In this document: positions 18,003-26,775 of the stretch, in pieces
Layout: each line of letters begins with the position of its first letter
Numbering within the stretch: the stretch's first letter is position 1
The notes under the pieces: generated by a model
Databases searched by the model: none
What the model saw: only the letters and a program-made list of their open reading frames with translations
What the model was told of the DNA's origin: nothing
Source: an uncultured Clostridia bacterium
Lineage (GTDB): Bacteria > Bacillota > Clostridia > Oscillospirales > Acutalibacteraceae
Direction of reading: 5' to 3'
Assembly (NCBI GenBank): GCA_947588875.1
Contig: CANPZK010000009.1
Span: forward strand, 1-33,008
Length of the DNA stretch: 33,008 nt
Translations under genes and position numbers: made by a program

Positions 18003-18230
18003 TCAGGAATTCTTTTCAATGAAATCAACGAGATTGCCGACAGTTTTGATGTTTTCGATCTCGTCGTCGGGAACCTCAACCTCGAACTCGTCCTCGATCG
18101 ACATTAAAAGATCGACTACGTCGAGAGAATCAGCTCCGAGATCATCTTGAATAGTCGTTTCAGCCGTGATGCTGTCCTCCTCAACGTCAAACTGCTCTGC
18201 GAGAATCGCTTTTACCTTTTCCAGAACCAT
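18003..18230 (-). CDS. acpP: Acyl carrier protein
   Basis: DDLGADSLDVVDLLMSIEDEFEVEVPDDEIENIKTVGNLVDFIE; DSL phosphopantetheine site. Confidence 0.96.
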   Translation of the reverse strand: MVLEKVKAILAEQFDVEEDSITAETTIQDDLGADSLDVVDLLMSIEDEFEVEVPDDEIENIKTVGNLVDFIEKNS

Positions 18231-18354
18231 AATTTGTAACCTCCGTAAAATTTAATTTTGCGCATTGTCTTTGAATTGTGGACAAACCACATCATAATGT
18301 GTTAAAATGTTAAATAAGACAAAGACAACTTGTCTGCGTATCTGTTACAAACAT

Positions 18355-18383
18355 ATATTATTTGCAAATATAGTCTTTGTCAA
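18355..18383 (-). promoter_or_regulatory. Sigma-A/70 promoter for acpP
   Basis: Minus strand TTGACA (18383-18378) - 17 nt - TAATAT (18360-18355). Confidence 0.75.
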
Positions 18384-18488
18384 TTACAATTTTGTAATTT
18401 TTAAAAATTTTATAAATTTTTTTCATTTTGCATTTATGCCATTATGAAAAATAACGTCAATAAATTAACATGGAAAGCAGGTTTTAAG

Positions 18489-19346
18489 ATGAATAAAAAA
18501 CAATATGCCGTTATCGGACACCCAATCGGACACACTATGTCCCCGTTTATCAACAAAAGGCTTTTTGAGCTTGAGGGAATAGACGCAGACTATTCGGTTT
18601 TTGATATAACCCCCGAGGAGCTGACGATAAAATATCGCGAGCAGCTCACGGCTCTTGACGGCTACAACATTACAATTCCCCACAAGCAGACTATTATCCC
18701 GCTTATCGACTCTCTTGACAAGAAAGCCGAAATTTACGGCAGCGTGAACACCGTAAAAAATTCCGACGGCGTATCAAAGGGCTACACGACCGACCCGAAC
18801 GGCTTTTTAAAGGCGCTTGAAGCGTACGACATTCCTCTGAAGCACAGCGTTGTTATCGTCGGAACAGGCGGAGTAGCCCGCGTTATGGCGTTTGAGGCCG
18901 CGATAGCCGGCTGTGCGATAACAATAGCCGTGCGCGAAAGCGACCTGCACGACGTTGCGGCTCTTGCCGCGGAGCTAAAGCTCAAGGTTCACGGAATAAG
19001 CGTCGACACCTGCAAGATAAACCGCCTCGACCACTTTGAAAAAAGCACGATAGATCTTCTCATAAACGCGACTCCCGTCGGAATGTACCCGAACAGCGAC
19101 GCCTGCCCGATAGACGATCACGTCATATCAAGATGCGCCCATGTTTTTGACGCGGTATATAATCCGCTTGAAACGACGCTTATAAAGAAGGCGAGAGCCA
19201 ACGGCGCGAAGGCTGTCGGCGGAATGTCCATGCTCGTATGGCAGGCGGCGGTTTCGCACGAGATTTGGAACGGCGCCGTATTCGACAGGGAAGATATTGA
19301 AAAAATCTGCGCCGACAGCGCGGAAGAGCTGAAGAAAACTTTTTAA
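18489..19346 (+). CDS. aroE: Shikimate dehydrogenase
   Basis: YAVIGHPIGHTMSPFINK, YNITIPHKQTI, VGTGGVARVMAFEAA, LINATPVGMYPN. ORF open from 18444; start at 18489 (MNKKQYAVIG) preferred. Confidence 0.94.
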   Translation: MNKKQYAVIGHPIGHTMSPFINKRLFELEGIDADYSVFDITPEELTIKYREQLTALDGYNITIPHKQTIIPLIDSLDKKAEIYGSVNTVKNSDGVSKGYTTDPNGFLKALEAYDIPLKHSVVIVGTGGVARVMAFEAAIAGCAITIAVRESDLHDVAALAAELKLKVHGISVDTCKINRLDHFEKSTIDLLINATPVGMYPNSDACPIDDHVISRCAHVFDAVYNPLETTLIKKARANGAKAVGGMSMLVWQAAVSHEIWNGAVFDREDIEKICADSAEELKKTF

Positions 19347-19358
19347 GGCGGCGATAGC

Positions 19359-19892
19359 GTGAACGATATTCCACCGATAGTTCTCTGCGGCTTCATGGGC
19401 TGCGGAAAGACGACGGTCGGCAAAATCATAGCCAAGAGAACGACCCTTGATTTTATCGACATGGACAGCTACATAGAGCAAAAGGAGGGCTGCACGGTCA
19501 AGGAGATCTTCGACCGGCACGGCGAGAGCTATTTCCGCGATCTTGAGCATCTGGCGTGTATTGAGCTTGCGGAGAAGAAAAACTGCGTAATAAGCTCCGG
19601 CGGCGGCTCCGTTATATACGAGCGAAACGTGCGCGCCCTTGAAAAAAGCGCGAAAATCATTTTTCTCTCGGTTCCGCTCGAGGACATAAAATACAGGCTC
19701 AGGAACGACACAAAGCGGCCGCTGCTGCAAAGGCCCGACAAGGACGAGGCTATGGCGGAGCTTTATCACAAAAGGCTCCCGTTTTATTACGCCGCCGCCC
19801 GCTTTGTCATACGCCCCGGCAAAACTCCCGCCGCGACCGCCGAGAAGATAATAGAGATATTAAAGCTCCCGAGAGCGCTGCCCGAAAAATAA
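19359..19892 (+). CDS. aroK: Shikimate kinase
   Basis: VLCGFMGCGKTTVGKIIAKR P-loop, DFIDMDSYIEQKEG, SSGGGSVIYERN; GTG start. Confidence 0.93.
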   Translation: MNDIPPIVLCGFMGCGKTTVGKIIAKRTTLDFIDMDSYIEQKEGCTVKEIFDRHGESYFRDLEHLACIELAEKKNCVISSGGGSVIYERNVRALEKSAKIIFLSVPLEDIKYRLRNDTKRPLLQRPDKDEAMAELYHKRLPFYYAAARFVIRPGKTPAATAEKIIEILKLPRALPEK

Positions 19893-19906
19893 ATTTAACG
19901 ATAAAC

Positions 19907-19937
19907 AAAGCGCCTTCCGTTTTGGGAGGCGCTTTTG
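19907..19937 (+). terminator. Intrinsic terminator after aroK
   Basis: aaagcgccttcc-gtttt-gggaggcgctttt stem with one GU pair. Confidence 0.75.
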
Positions 19938-19960
19938 ATCTGTCAAATTTGAAACGCAGG

Positions 19961-20059
19961 GGAATTTCGCAGTCTGCGGACTGCGACAAGTGGCTCTGCC
20001 CCCTTGACCCCCGCCGCCTTTTGGAAAAAGGCGGGCGAAAACTTTTATTTTTATCCTGC
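19961..20059 (+). repeat. Second repeat family, copy B2 (convergent aroK/pheA gap)
   Basis: Shares a 41-nt identical core with B1 (20011-20051) plus an outer hairpin cgcagtc-tgcg-gactgcg that differs from B1 by a compensatory pair. Confidence 0.85.
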
Positions 20060-20094
20060 CAAGGCAATATTTGTCGGCAAACAGAAAGCGCCTA

Positions 20095-21225
20095 TCACAT
20101 CTCGCGGTAATTTCCGAGGAACGAAAACTCCGGCAGCTCCTCCGAGAGCGCGCACATCAGATTCATAACGTGCTCGCTGCGGACATTGCCCGTGAAGTCA
20201 AGGTAGAATAAATACTCAAAGCTCTTGTCCGGCAGGGGGCGGGATTCTATCTTCGTCAAATTCAGTCCGTGACTGCTGAAGCGGCACAGCACGTTGTGCA
20301 GAGAGCCCTTGATATGCGGCAGGCAAAAGCAAAGGCTTATTTTGTCCGCGTCCTCCGGAATAAACAGCTTTTTCGATATGACTATGAACCTCGTGCTGTT
20401 TTCGCTGCTGTTCTGAATATCGCGCTTTAATATTTTAAGCCCGTACTCCTCCGCCGCCTGCTCGCTGCAAATTGCGGCGCAGCTCAGCCTTTTTTCCTCG
20501 GCGACCATTTTCGCGGCTATCGCGGTGTTTGAGCAGGGAACGGACCTCAGACCGTTTTTCGATATATACCTTGAGCATTGGGCAAGCCCCTGCGGGTGCG
20601 ACCACACCTGCTCTATATCCGAAAGCTCGCTCTGTCTGAGGGCGCATAGGCAATGCGATATCGGCAAATCAAGCGCGCCCGATATGTAAAAGCGGTATTT
20701 AAGTATCAGGTCGTAAACGTCGCTTACGGAGCCGGCGGAGGAGTTTTCTACGGGCAGAACGCCGTAATCGGCTTCTCCGCCGTCAACCGCCGTGAACACG
20801 TCCTCCCAGCTCGGATAGAACACCGGCTCGGCGTTTGGAAAGAGCTTTTTCGCCGCCTCGTGGGAATTTGCGCCCTTTATGCCCTGACAGGCTATTTTAA
20901 GCGCTCCAAGCGAAAAGTTGCTCTCGTTTTCGCTCGTTTCGAGCAGGCGGCGCATATCCTTGCCGCTGCCCACAATGTCGTGCTGGAGAGCGCGGGAAAG
21001 CTCCATGATATTGGAAAACAGCAGCCGCGCGGCATAGCCGTACTCGCCGCCCTCGGTCTCCACTCTATCGAGTATCTCGTCCTCCCGCTCGAGATTCAAC
21101 ACGGAAATCCCGTGCTCGAGCTTGTATTCCCCTACGCGCTTGGCGCAGTCCATTCTGTCCTTAAAGAGCCTTATCAGCTCTCTGTCTATTTTATCTATAT
21201 CCTGTCTTATCTCTTCAAGTCCCAT
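20095..21225 (-). CDS. pheA: Bifunctional chorismate mutase / prephenate dehydratase
   Basis: N-terminal chorismate mutase helix (EEIRQDIDKIDRELIRLFKDRMDCAKRVGEYK); prephenate dehydratase (VEEKR, NSTRFIVISK) and ACT-like C-terminus. Confidence 0.92.
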   Translation of the reverse strand: MGLEEIRQDIDKIDRELIRLFKDRMDCAKRVGEYKLEHGISVLNLEREDEILDRVETEGGEYGYAARLLFSNIMELSRALQHDIVGSGKDMRRLLETSENESNFSLGALKIACQGIKGANSHEAAKKLFPNAEPVFYPSWEDVFTAVDGGEADYGVLPVENSSAGSVSDVYDLILKYRFYISGALDLPISHCLCALRQSELSDIEQVWSHPQGLAQCSRYISKNGLRSVPCSNTAIAAKMVAEEKRLSCAAICSEQAAEEYGLKILKRDIQNSSENSTRFIVISKKLFIPEDADKISLCFCLPHIKGSLHNVLCRFSSHGLNLTKIESRPLPDKSFEYLFYLDFTGNVRSEHVMNLMCALSEELPEFSFLGNYREM

Positions 21226-21237
21226 TGTTTCACCTCT

Positions 21238-22305
21238 TTACAGGTTTATCAGCGCAATCGCAAGCGCCGATTCTATAACCACAGCCGCGCGCGCGACTAT
21301 GCACGGGTCGTGTCTGCCCTGAATTTCAAGCGTCGTATTCTCGCCGCTCTGCAAATCGACCGTGTTCTGCTCCTTCGATATTGACGGGGTGGGCTTTATC
21401 GCGACGCGGAATAATATCGGCATTCCGCTCGTTATGCCGCCGAGTATCCCCCCGTTGTTGTTTGATGAGGTCATAACTCTGCCGTCTATATACTCAAAGG
21501 GGTCGTTGCTCTGACTGCCGTACATTCTCGTTATGTCAAAGCCCGCGCCGAACTCTATGCCCTTAACGGCGGGAACTCCGAACATCACAGACGAGATGAG
21601 GCTCTCCGCTCCCGAAAACATCGGGCCGCCGAGCCCCGGCTCTATTCCGGCGGCGCAGCATTCTATGATACCGCCCACGCTGTCGCGGTCAAGCCTCGCC
21701 CGCTCGATATGAGAGCGCATATCGTCCTCTATATCTTCGTTTATGAGCGGAAAGCTCCTCTTGTTCAGCCGCTTTATAAGCTCGCCGTCTATTGAAACGG
21801 GATTAAACGGCTCGTCCTTTATATCCCCCACCGAATAAATATGGGACGCTATCTCGACACCTCTTTTTCTCAGCGCCTGACGGCACACCGAGCCCGCGAA
21901 CACGAGCGGAGCCGTGAGCCTGCCGGAAAAGTGGCCGCCGCCCCTTATGTCGTTAAAGCCCCGATAGCGCACATAGCCGGTGTAATCCGCGTGCCCGGGT
22001 CTCGGCTTTGAGAGCAGATTGCCATAGTCCTTGGAGCGCGTATTCGTGTTTTCTATAAAACAGCATATCGGCGCGCCCGTCGTCACTCCGTTTAAAACGC
22101 CGGAAACTATATTAGGAACGTCCGCCTCCTTGCGCGGAGTCGCCGCCTTATCCTTGCCCGGGGCGCGTCTGCCCATATTCAGCAGAAGCTCGTCCATATC
22201 GAGCCTCAGCCCCGCCGGAGCGCCGTCGAGCACAACCCCTATGCCCTCTCCGTGGCTCTCTCCGAATATTGAGATTTTTACCTTATTCCCCCAGACAGAT
22301 GACAT
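21238..22305 (-). CDS. aroC: Chorismate synthase
   Basis: MSSVWGNKVKISIFGESHGEGIGVVLDGAPAG; RPGHADYTGYVRYRGFNDIRGGGHFSGRLTA. Confidence 0.96.
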   Translation of the reverse strand: MSSVWGNKVKISIFGESHGEGIGVVLDGAPAGLRLDMDELLLNMGRRAPGKDKAATPRKEADVPNIVSGVLNGVTTGAPICCFIENTNTRSKDYGNLLSKPRPGHADYTGYVRYRGFNDIRGGGHFSGRLTAPLVFAGSVCRQALRKRGVEIASHIYSVGDIKDEPFNPVSIDGELIKRLNKRSFPLINEDIEDDMRSHIERARLDRDSVGGIIECCAAGIEPGLGGPMFSGAESLISSVMFGVPAVKGIEFGAGFDITRMYGSQSNDPFEYIDGRVMTSSNNNGGILGGITSGMPILFRVAIKPTPSISKEQNTVDLQSGENTTLEIQGRHDPCIVARAAVVIESALAIALINL

Positions 22306-23578
22306 CAGCCCTGCCCCCCAATCTGTTGTAATCCTCGAAAAACGAGGGATAGCTCTTGTTTATGCTCATGGCGTCGGTTATCGTCACCTCGCCGGTGGCC
22401 CTCTCTGCGGCGACGGACATAGCCATAACTATCCTGTGGTCGTTGCAGCCCTCGACCTCTCCGCCGCTTATTTTCTCTACTCCGGTTATTATCAGCCCGT
22501 CGGGGCGCTCCTCGACCTTTGCGCCGAGCCTGTTCAGAGCCGCGCTTATCGACGCGAGCCTGTCGCTTTCCTTTATCCTGAGCCTTTCGGCGTTCGTTAT
22601 CCTTGTTACGCCATCCGCGAACGCGGCGGTCACGGCGAGTATCGGCACGAGGTCGGGTATCTGCCTTGCGTCTATATCTATGCCCCTGAGCCTTCCGGGC
22701 GCAACGGTCACGCTGTTATCGCCGAAGGTCACGCTCGCGCCGAACCGCTTTAAAAGCTCCGCTATCTCTCTGTCGCCCTGCATGGAGTTTATGTCCGTAC
22801 CGTTGACCGTTATCTCCCGGTTGAGAGCGCCGGAGCACATAAAAAACGCCGCCTGCGACCAGTCGCCGTCGGTTTTGTAGCTTATCGGCTTGTAGCTTTG
22901 ATTGCCGTTTATGTGCCAGCCGGAATTATTGCTCTCGACCTTTACTCCGAAGCTCTCCATTGTGCGTACGGTCATATTTATATACCCTACGCTCTCCATC
23001 GGAGAGGTCAGGACTATGTCGCTGTCCCCGTCGAGCAAAGGCAGTGCCAGCAGCAAGCCGGTTATAAATTGGGAGCTTATATTCCCGGGAACCTCAAATC
23101 GTCCGCTGCCGAGCCTGCCGCTGATTTTCAGCGGCAGTGTGCCGGAGGTTTCGCAGTCGACCCCGACGGGCGGCAGTATGTCCGAGAACAGACCTATCGG
23201 TCTTGTGACAAGACTGCCGTGACCCGTAAACTCGACCTCTCCGCCGCCGAGCGCGGCGACCGGCACAAGAAATCTGAGCGTGCTCCCGCTTTCTCCGCAG
23301 TCAAGGCGGATTTTTTTATTTTTGAATACGCCCGACGCGTCAACCGTCAGCACGCCGTTTTCGATTTTTGTTTCGGCTCCGAGCGCCTCAATACAGCCTA
23401 TCGTCGCCTTTATGTCGTTTGGAAGCGCGACCGGGGCTATCGTGCTCGTTCCGCCCGAGAGAGCCGCGCAGATTATCGCGCGGTGAACGTCGCTCTTTGA
23501 CGGCGGGACCATCACCTCGCCGCCGAGCTGCGACGGTGAGATTTTAACTATGCTCATTCCGTTTCCCCCTGACTGCAA
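22283..23578 (-). CDS. aroA: 3-phosphoshikimate 1-carboxyvinyltransferase (EPSP synthase)
   Basis: PPSKSDVHRAIICAALSGG; DCGESGSTLRFLVPVAAL; RIKESDRLASI. Start probably the internal MSIVKISPS (about 23557). Confidence 0.95.
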   Translation of the reverse strand: MQSGGNGMSIVKISPSQLGGEVMVPPSKSDVHRAIICAALSGGTSTIAPVALPNDIKATIGCIEALGAETKIENGVLTVDASGVFKNKKIRLDCGESGSTLRFLVPVAALGGGEVEFTGHGSLVTRPIGLFSDILPPVGVDCETSGTLPLKISGRLGSGRFEVPGNISSQFITGLLLALPLLDGDSDIVLTSPMESVGYINMTVRTMESFGVKVESNNSGWHINGNQSYKPISYKTDGDWSQAAFFMCSGALNREITVNGTDINSMQGDREIAELLKRFGASVTFGDNSVTVAPGRLRGIDIDARQIPDLVPILAVTAAFADGVTRITNAERLRIKESDRLASISAALNRLGAKVEERPDGLIITGVEKISGGEVEGCNDHRIVMAMSVAAERATGEVTITDAMSINKSYPSFFEDYNRLGGRADVICLGE

Positions 23579-24615
23579 AAGCCGTACAGCTCCGTTTTTT
23601 TCAGCCTCTCGGTGAAGCTGTCGCCTATTTTCCTTATCAGAACTATATTTATGCCGTCGCCGCTCGCCTTTTTGTCGCCGAGCGCGCCGTCCGTAAGCGT
23701 TTTAAGCTCGGTTTTGTCGGAAACGGGCAGCTTGTATTTTTCAAGCAGAGCCTTTATCCTGTCGGCGCAGCCGCTCTCGGTCATTCCTGCCGCCTCGCCT
23801 GCCCTTGCCATAATCACCATTCCTACGCCGACCGCCTGACCGTGCGATATGCCGGTATAGTTATGCGCCTTTTCTATCGAATGGCCGAGCGTGTGACCGA
23901 AGTTCAAAAGCATACGCTCGCCCGCCTCGCGCTCGTCGCGCTCGACTACGCCGCGCTTTATATCCACGCATTCGTAAATTATCTCGTCTATTATCTCCGC
24001 CGCGTTTTCACTCTCGAGCCGCTCAAACAGAGCCTCGCTCTTTATACAGCCGTATTTTATTACCTCAGCCATTCCGTCGGAGAAAAATTCCGGCGTTAGC
24101 GTGGCGAGCGTGTTTGGGTCTATAAGAACCACGGACGGCTGCCAGAACGCTCCGACAAGGTTCTTGCCCTGCCTTATGTCCACTCCGGTCTTGCCGCCGA
24201 CCGAGGAATCCACCTGAGAGAGCAGCGACGTGGGGATTTGGACAAAGTCTATCCCGCGCTGATATGTAGCAGCCGCAAAGCCCGCCATATCGCCCGTCAC
24301 TCCGCCGCCTAGGGCGACTATGAAATCCCTGCGCGAAAATCCGTTTTCCGCGAGGGAGTCGTACATATCCGCTATCGAGGCGAGATTTTTGGATTCCTCA
24401 CCCGCCGGAAAGACGTGGGAGCATACCTTGAAGCCCGCGCTTTCGAGCGACTCGGTCACCGCGCCGCCGTATATCGGATATACGTTGCTGTCGGAGATTA
24501 TCATAGCCCTTTCGCCTCTTACGATCGGCTTTATGAACTCCCCGCAGTTTTTTATTATTCCGTGTTCTATGATTATCTCGTAATCCTTTGATGATTTTAC
24601 ATATAGCTTTTTCAT
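23554..24615 (-). CDS. aroB: 3-dehydroquinate synthase
   Basis: ALGGGVTGDMAGFAAATYQRGIDFVQIPTSLLSQVDSSVGGKTGVD; LNFGHTLGHSIEK. Confidence 0.96.
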   Translation of the reverse strand: MKKLYVKSSKDYEIIIEHGIIKNCGEFIKPIVRGERAMIISDSNVYPIYGGAVTESLESAGFKVCSHVFPAGEESKNLASIADMYDSLAENGFSRRDFIVALGGGVTGDMAGFAAATYQRGIDFVQIPTSLLSQVDSSVGGKTGVDIRQGKNLVGAFWQPSVVLIDPNTLATLTPEFFSDGMAEVIKYGCIKSEALFERLESENAAEIIDEIIYECVDIKRGVVERDEREAGERMLLNFGHTLGHSIEKAHNYTGISHGQAVGVGMVIMARAGEAAGMTESGCADRIKALLEKYKLPVSDKTELKTLTDGALGDKKASGDGINIVLIRKIGDSFTERLKKTELYGFCSQGETE

Positions 24616-25442
24616 TCGTCGAGCTGCTCCTTGATTCTGCGGCTTTTTGAGAGCGTAGCGATGAGCTTGTCGGTGTTTTCGTCTCTGACGCCGTTTTTTA
24701 TGAGATTAAGATTTTCAATAAGCGTGTCTATCTCCGCAATCAGCGGCTCCTTGTTTTCGATAAACAGCTCGCTCCAAAGCTCCGCGTTTATCTTTGCCAC
24801 CCTTGAAACGTCGCGGTAGCTGCCCGCGGAAAAGCCCTTGTGATTGGGGCACTGCGGACTCAGCACATAGGCGCAGGCGAGAACGTGCGGGAGCTGCGAC
24901 GTATAGGCTATCATTCTGTCGTGCTCCTCGGGGGTGGTCATTCTCACGCCGGAAAAGCCTATCTTTATCGCAAGGCGGCACAGCTTTTGCACGCTTTCAT
25001 AGGGCGCGTCTCCGGGGACTACTATAAAGCTCGCGCCGCGAAAAAGATCCGCGTCCGCCGAGGCGAAGCCGTTTGTTTCCTTGCCCGCCATGGGGTGCGA
25101 GCCGATGAACACAAAGCCGTTTTCCTTTGCGAGCTTATCAAGCGCCGGACACACCGCGCTCTTGATGCCGCTTGTATCGGTTACTATCGCGCCCTTTTTT
25201 ATCAAATCTTTGTTGCGCCGGATAAATTCGACGGCAAGGGCGGGGTAGAGTCCGAGCACTATTATATCCGCCTGAGCCACGCTCGCTTCGTCGCCTATCT
25301 CGTCTATTGCGCCGGCTTCAAGCGCTTTTTCCAGCGTTGATTTCGTCCTGTTTATCCCTATAACGTAATGGTCTGTATATTTCTTTAACGCCATGGCTAT
25401 CGAGCCGCCAATCAGCCCCAAGCCTACAATTGCTATTTTCAT
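24612..25442 (-). CDS. tyrA: Prephenate dehydrogenase
   Basis: KIAIVGLGLIGGSIAMALKK; GSHPMAGKETNGFASADADLFRGASFIVVP. Confidence 0.94.
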   Translation of the reverse strand: MKIAIVGLGLIGGSIAMALKKYTDHYVIGINRTKSTLEKALEAGAIDEIGDEASVAQADIIVLGLYPALAVEFIRRNKDLIKKGAIVTDTSGIKSAVCPALDKLAKENGFVFIGSHPMAGKETNGFASADADLFRGASFIVVPGDAPYESVQKLCRLAIKIGFSGVRMTTPEEHDRMIAYTSQLPHVLACAYVLSPQCPNHKGFSAGSYRDVSRVAKINAELWSELFIENKEPLIAEIDTLIENLNLIKNGVRDENTDKLIATLSKSRRIKEQLDE

Positions 25443-25470
25443 CGCTTAATTTCTTCCTTTTGGTTTTTCA

Positions 25471-26487
25471 TCATTCGTTTTCCGTGAGGTAATTTTTAAG
25501 GCCGTACACCTTCTTCGCTACCCTGTCAAACTGCTCCGGCGTGAGCGACTGCGCCCCGTCGCAGAGAGCGCGCTTCGGGTCGTTGTGTACCTCGATGATA
25601 AGGCCGTCCGCTCCCGCCGCTACCGCCGCCATGGACATCGACTCGACGAGCCAGCTCTTGCCGGTCGCGTGGCTTGGGTCAACTATAACCGGCAGGTGCG
25701 ACAGGCTCTTTAGGATAGGAACCGCCGAGAGGTCGAGCGTGTTCCTCGTGTAGTTCTCGTATGTCCTTATGCCGCGCTCGCAGAGAATGACCTTGTCGTT
25801 TCCGCCCGCCATAATATATTCCGCGCTCATCAAAAGCTCCTCTATCGTGCTGGAAAATCCCCTCTTGAGCAAGATGGGCTTGTCGAGCTTGCCGAGCTCC
25901 TTAAGCAGCTCAAAGTTTTGCGAATTTCTCGCTCCGACCTGGATTATATCCACGTTTTCAAACATATCTATATGCGACACGCGCATTATCTCGGTTACTA
26001 TCGGCAGTCCCGTTTCGCGCCTCGCCTGCTTCAAAAGGTCGAGCCCCTCCGCCTTTAGTCCCTGAAACGCGTAGGGCGAGGTTCTCGGCTTAAACGCGCC
26101 GCCCCTGAGTATCTGCGCGCCTGACGCCTTGACGTCCCGCGCGATCTCGCACACCTGCTCGCTGCTCTCAACGGAGCAAGGCCCCGCCATAAGCACAAGC
26201 CCGCCGTCGCCTATTTTAGTCCCGTTTGAAAGCTCTATGACCGTGTCCTCGGGGTGGAATTTTCTGTTCGCCTTTTTATAAGGCTCCTGCACGCGGCGCA
26301 CGTCGTCAACTATGTCCTGCGCGCTTATATAGTCGATGTCGATGGTCGTGGTGTCGCCGATAAGTCCGAGGACGGTCGAGTGTACGCCCTCCCATGTGTT
26401 GACCTTGACTCCGTATGTGTCGGCGAGATTTTCCTTGAAGGCTACGAGCTGTTCCTTACTGCATTCGGGTTTTAATACAATGATCAT
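25471..26487 (-). CDS. aroF: 3-deoxy-7-phosphoheptulonate synthase (type I-beta with N-terminal ferredoxin-like regulatory domain)
   Basis: N-terminal [69 protein letters not shown]. Confidence 0.95.
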   Translation of the reverse strand: MIIVLKPECSKEQLVAFKENLADTYGVKVNTWEGVHSTVLGLIGDTTTIDIDYISAQDIVDDVRRVQEPYKKANRKFHPEDTVIELSNGTKIGDGGLVLMAGPCSVESSEQVCEIARDVKASGAQILRGGAFKPRTSPYAFQGLKAEGLDLLKQARRETGLPIVTEIMRVSHIDMFENVDIIQVGARNSQNFELLKELGKLDKPILLKRGFSSTIEELLMSAEYIMAGGNDKVILCERGIRTYENYTRNTLDLSAVPILKSLSHLPVIVDPSHATGKSWLVESMSMAAVAAGADGLIIEVHNDPKRALCDGAQSLTPEQFDRVAKKVYGLKNYLTENE

Positions 26488-26523
26488 AACAAATGTCCTT
26501 TCTGTTTTTATTTTGCCGGAGAA

Positions 26524-26551
26524 AATAAAAAAACGGAGCGATAGCCCCGTT
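26524..26551 (-). terminator. Leader terminator (attenuator) upstream of aroF
   Basis: Minus strand aacggggc-tatc-gctccgtt (one GU) followed by TTTTTTATTTTC, upstream of the aroF start rather than after a gene. Confidence 0.85.
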
Positions 26552-26596
26552 GTACTGCGCTTTTATCAAAGCGGAAACATCACGCGTAAAGATGAC

Positions 26597-26680
26597 TTAC
26601 AGGGCAGAAAAACAAGTCCCGATCAAAAGCTGACCGAAAAAATAAAAGCCTGTAAATCGTGAGCCGCTTGTGTAATTCAT
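26597..26680 (-). CDS. Phe/Tyr-rich leader peptide of the aromatic operon (27 aa)
   Basis: ATG at 26680: MNYTSGSRFTGFYFFGQLLIGTCFSAL*, SD ggag 8-9 nt upstream (cggagaatttattATG); lies between promoter and leader terminator. Below the length cutoff of the ORF track. Confidence 0.8.
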   Translation of the reverse strand: MNYTSGSRFTGFYFFGQLLIGTCFSAL

Positions 26681-26711
26681 AATAAATTCTCCGTTTTATG
26701 TTGATAATATG

Positions 26712-26740
26712 ATAATAATACGATAAAAGGGATTTGTCAA
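26712..26740 (-). promoter_or_regulatory. Sigma-A/70 promoter for the aroF operon leader
   Basis: Minus strand TTGACA (26740-26735) - 17 nt - TATTAT (26717-26712). Confidence 0.8.
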
Positions 26741-26775
26741 GCCCCGACCTGAGGCGGAACGCCCGCCGTGCAAAG

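Noticed and set aside
26488-26712. T-box riboswitch ahead of aroF
   Set aside because: No AGGGUGGNACCGCG-like motif or specifier-loop architecture seen; leader peptide plus terminator fits better.
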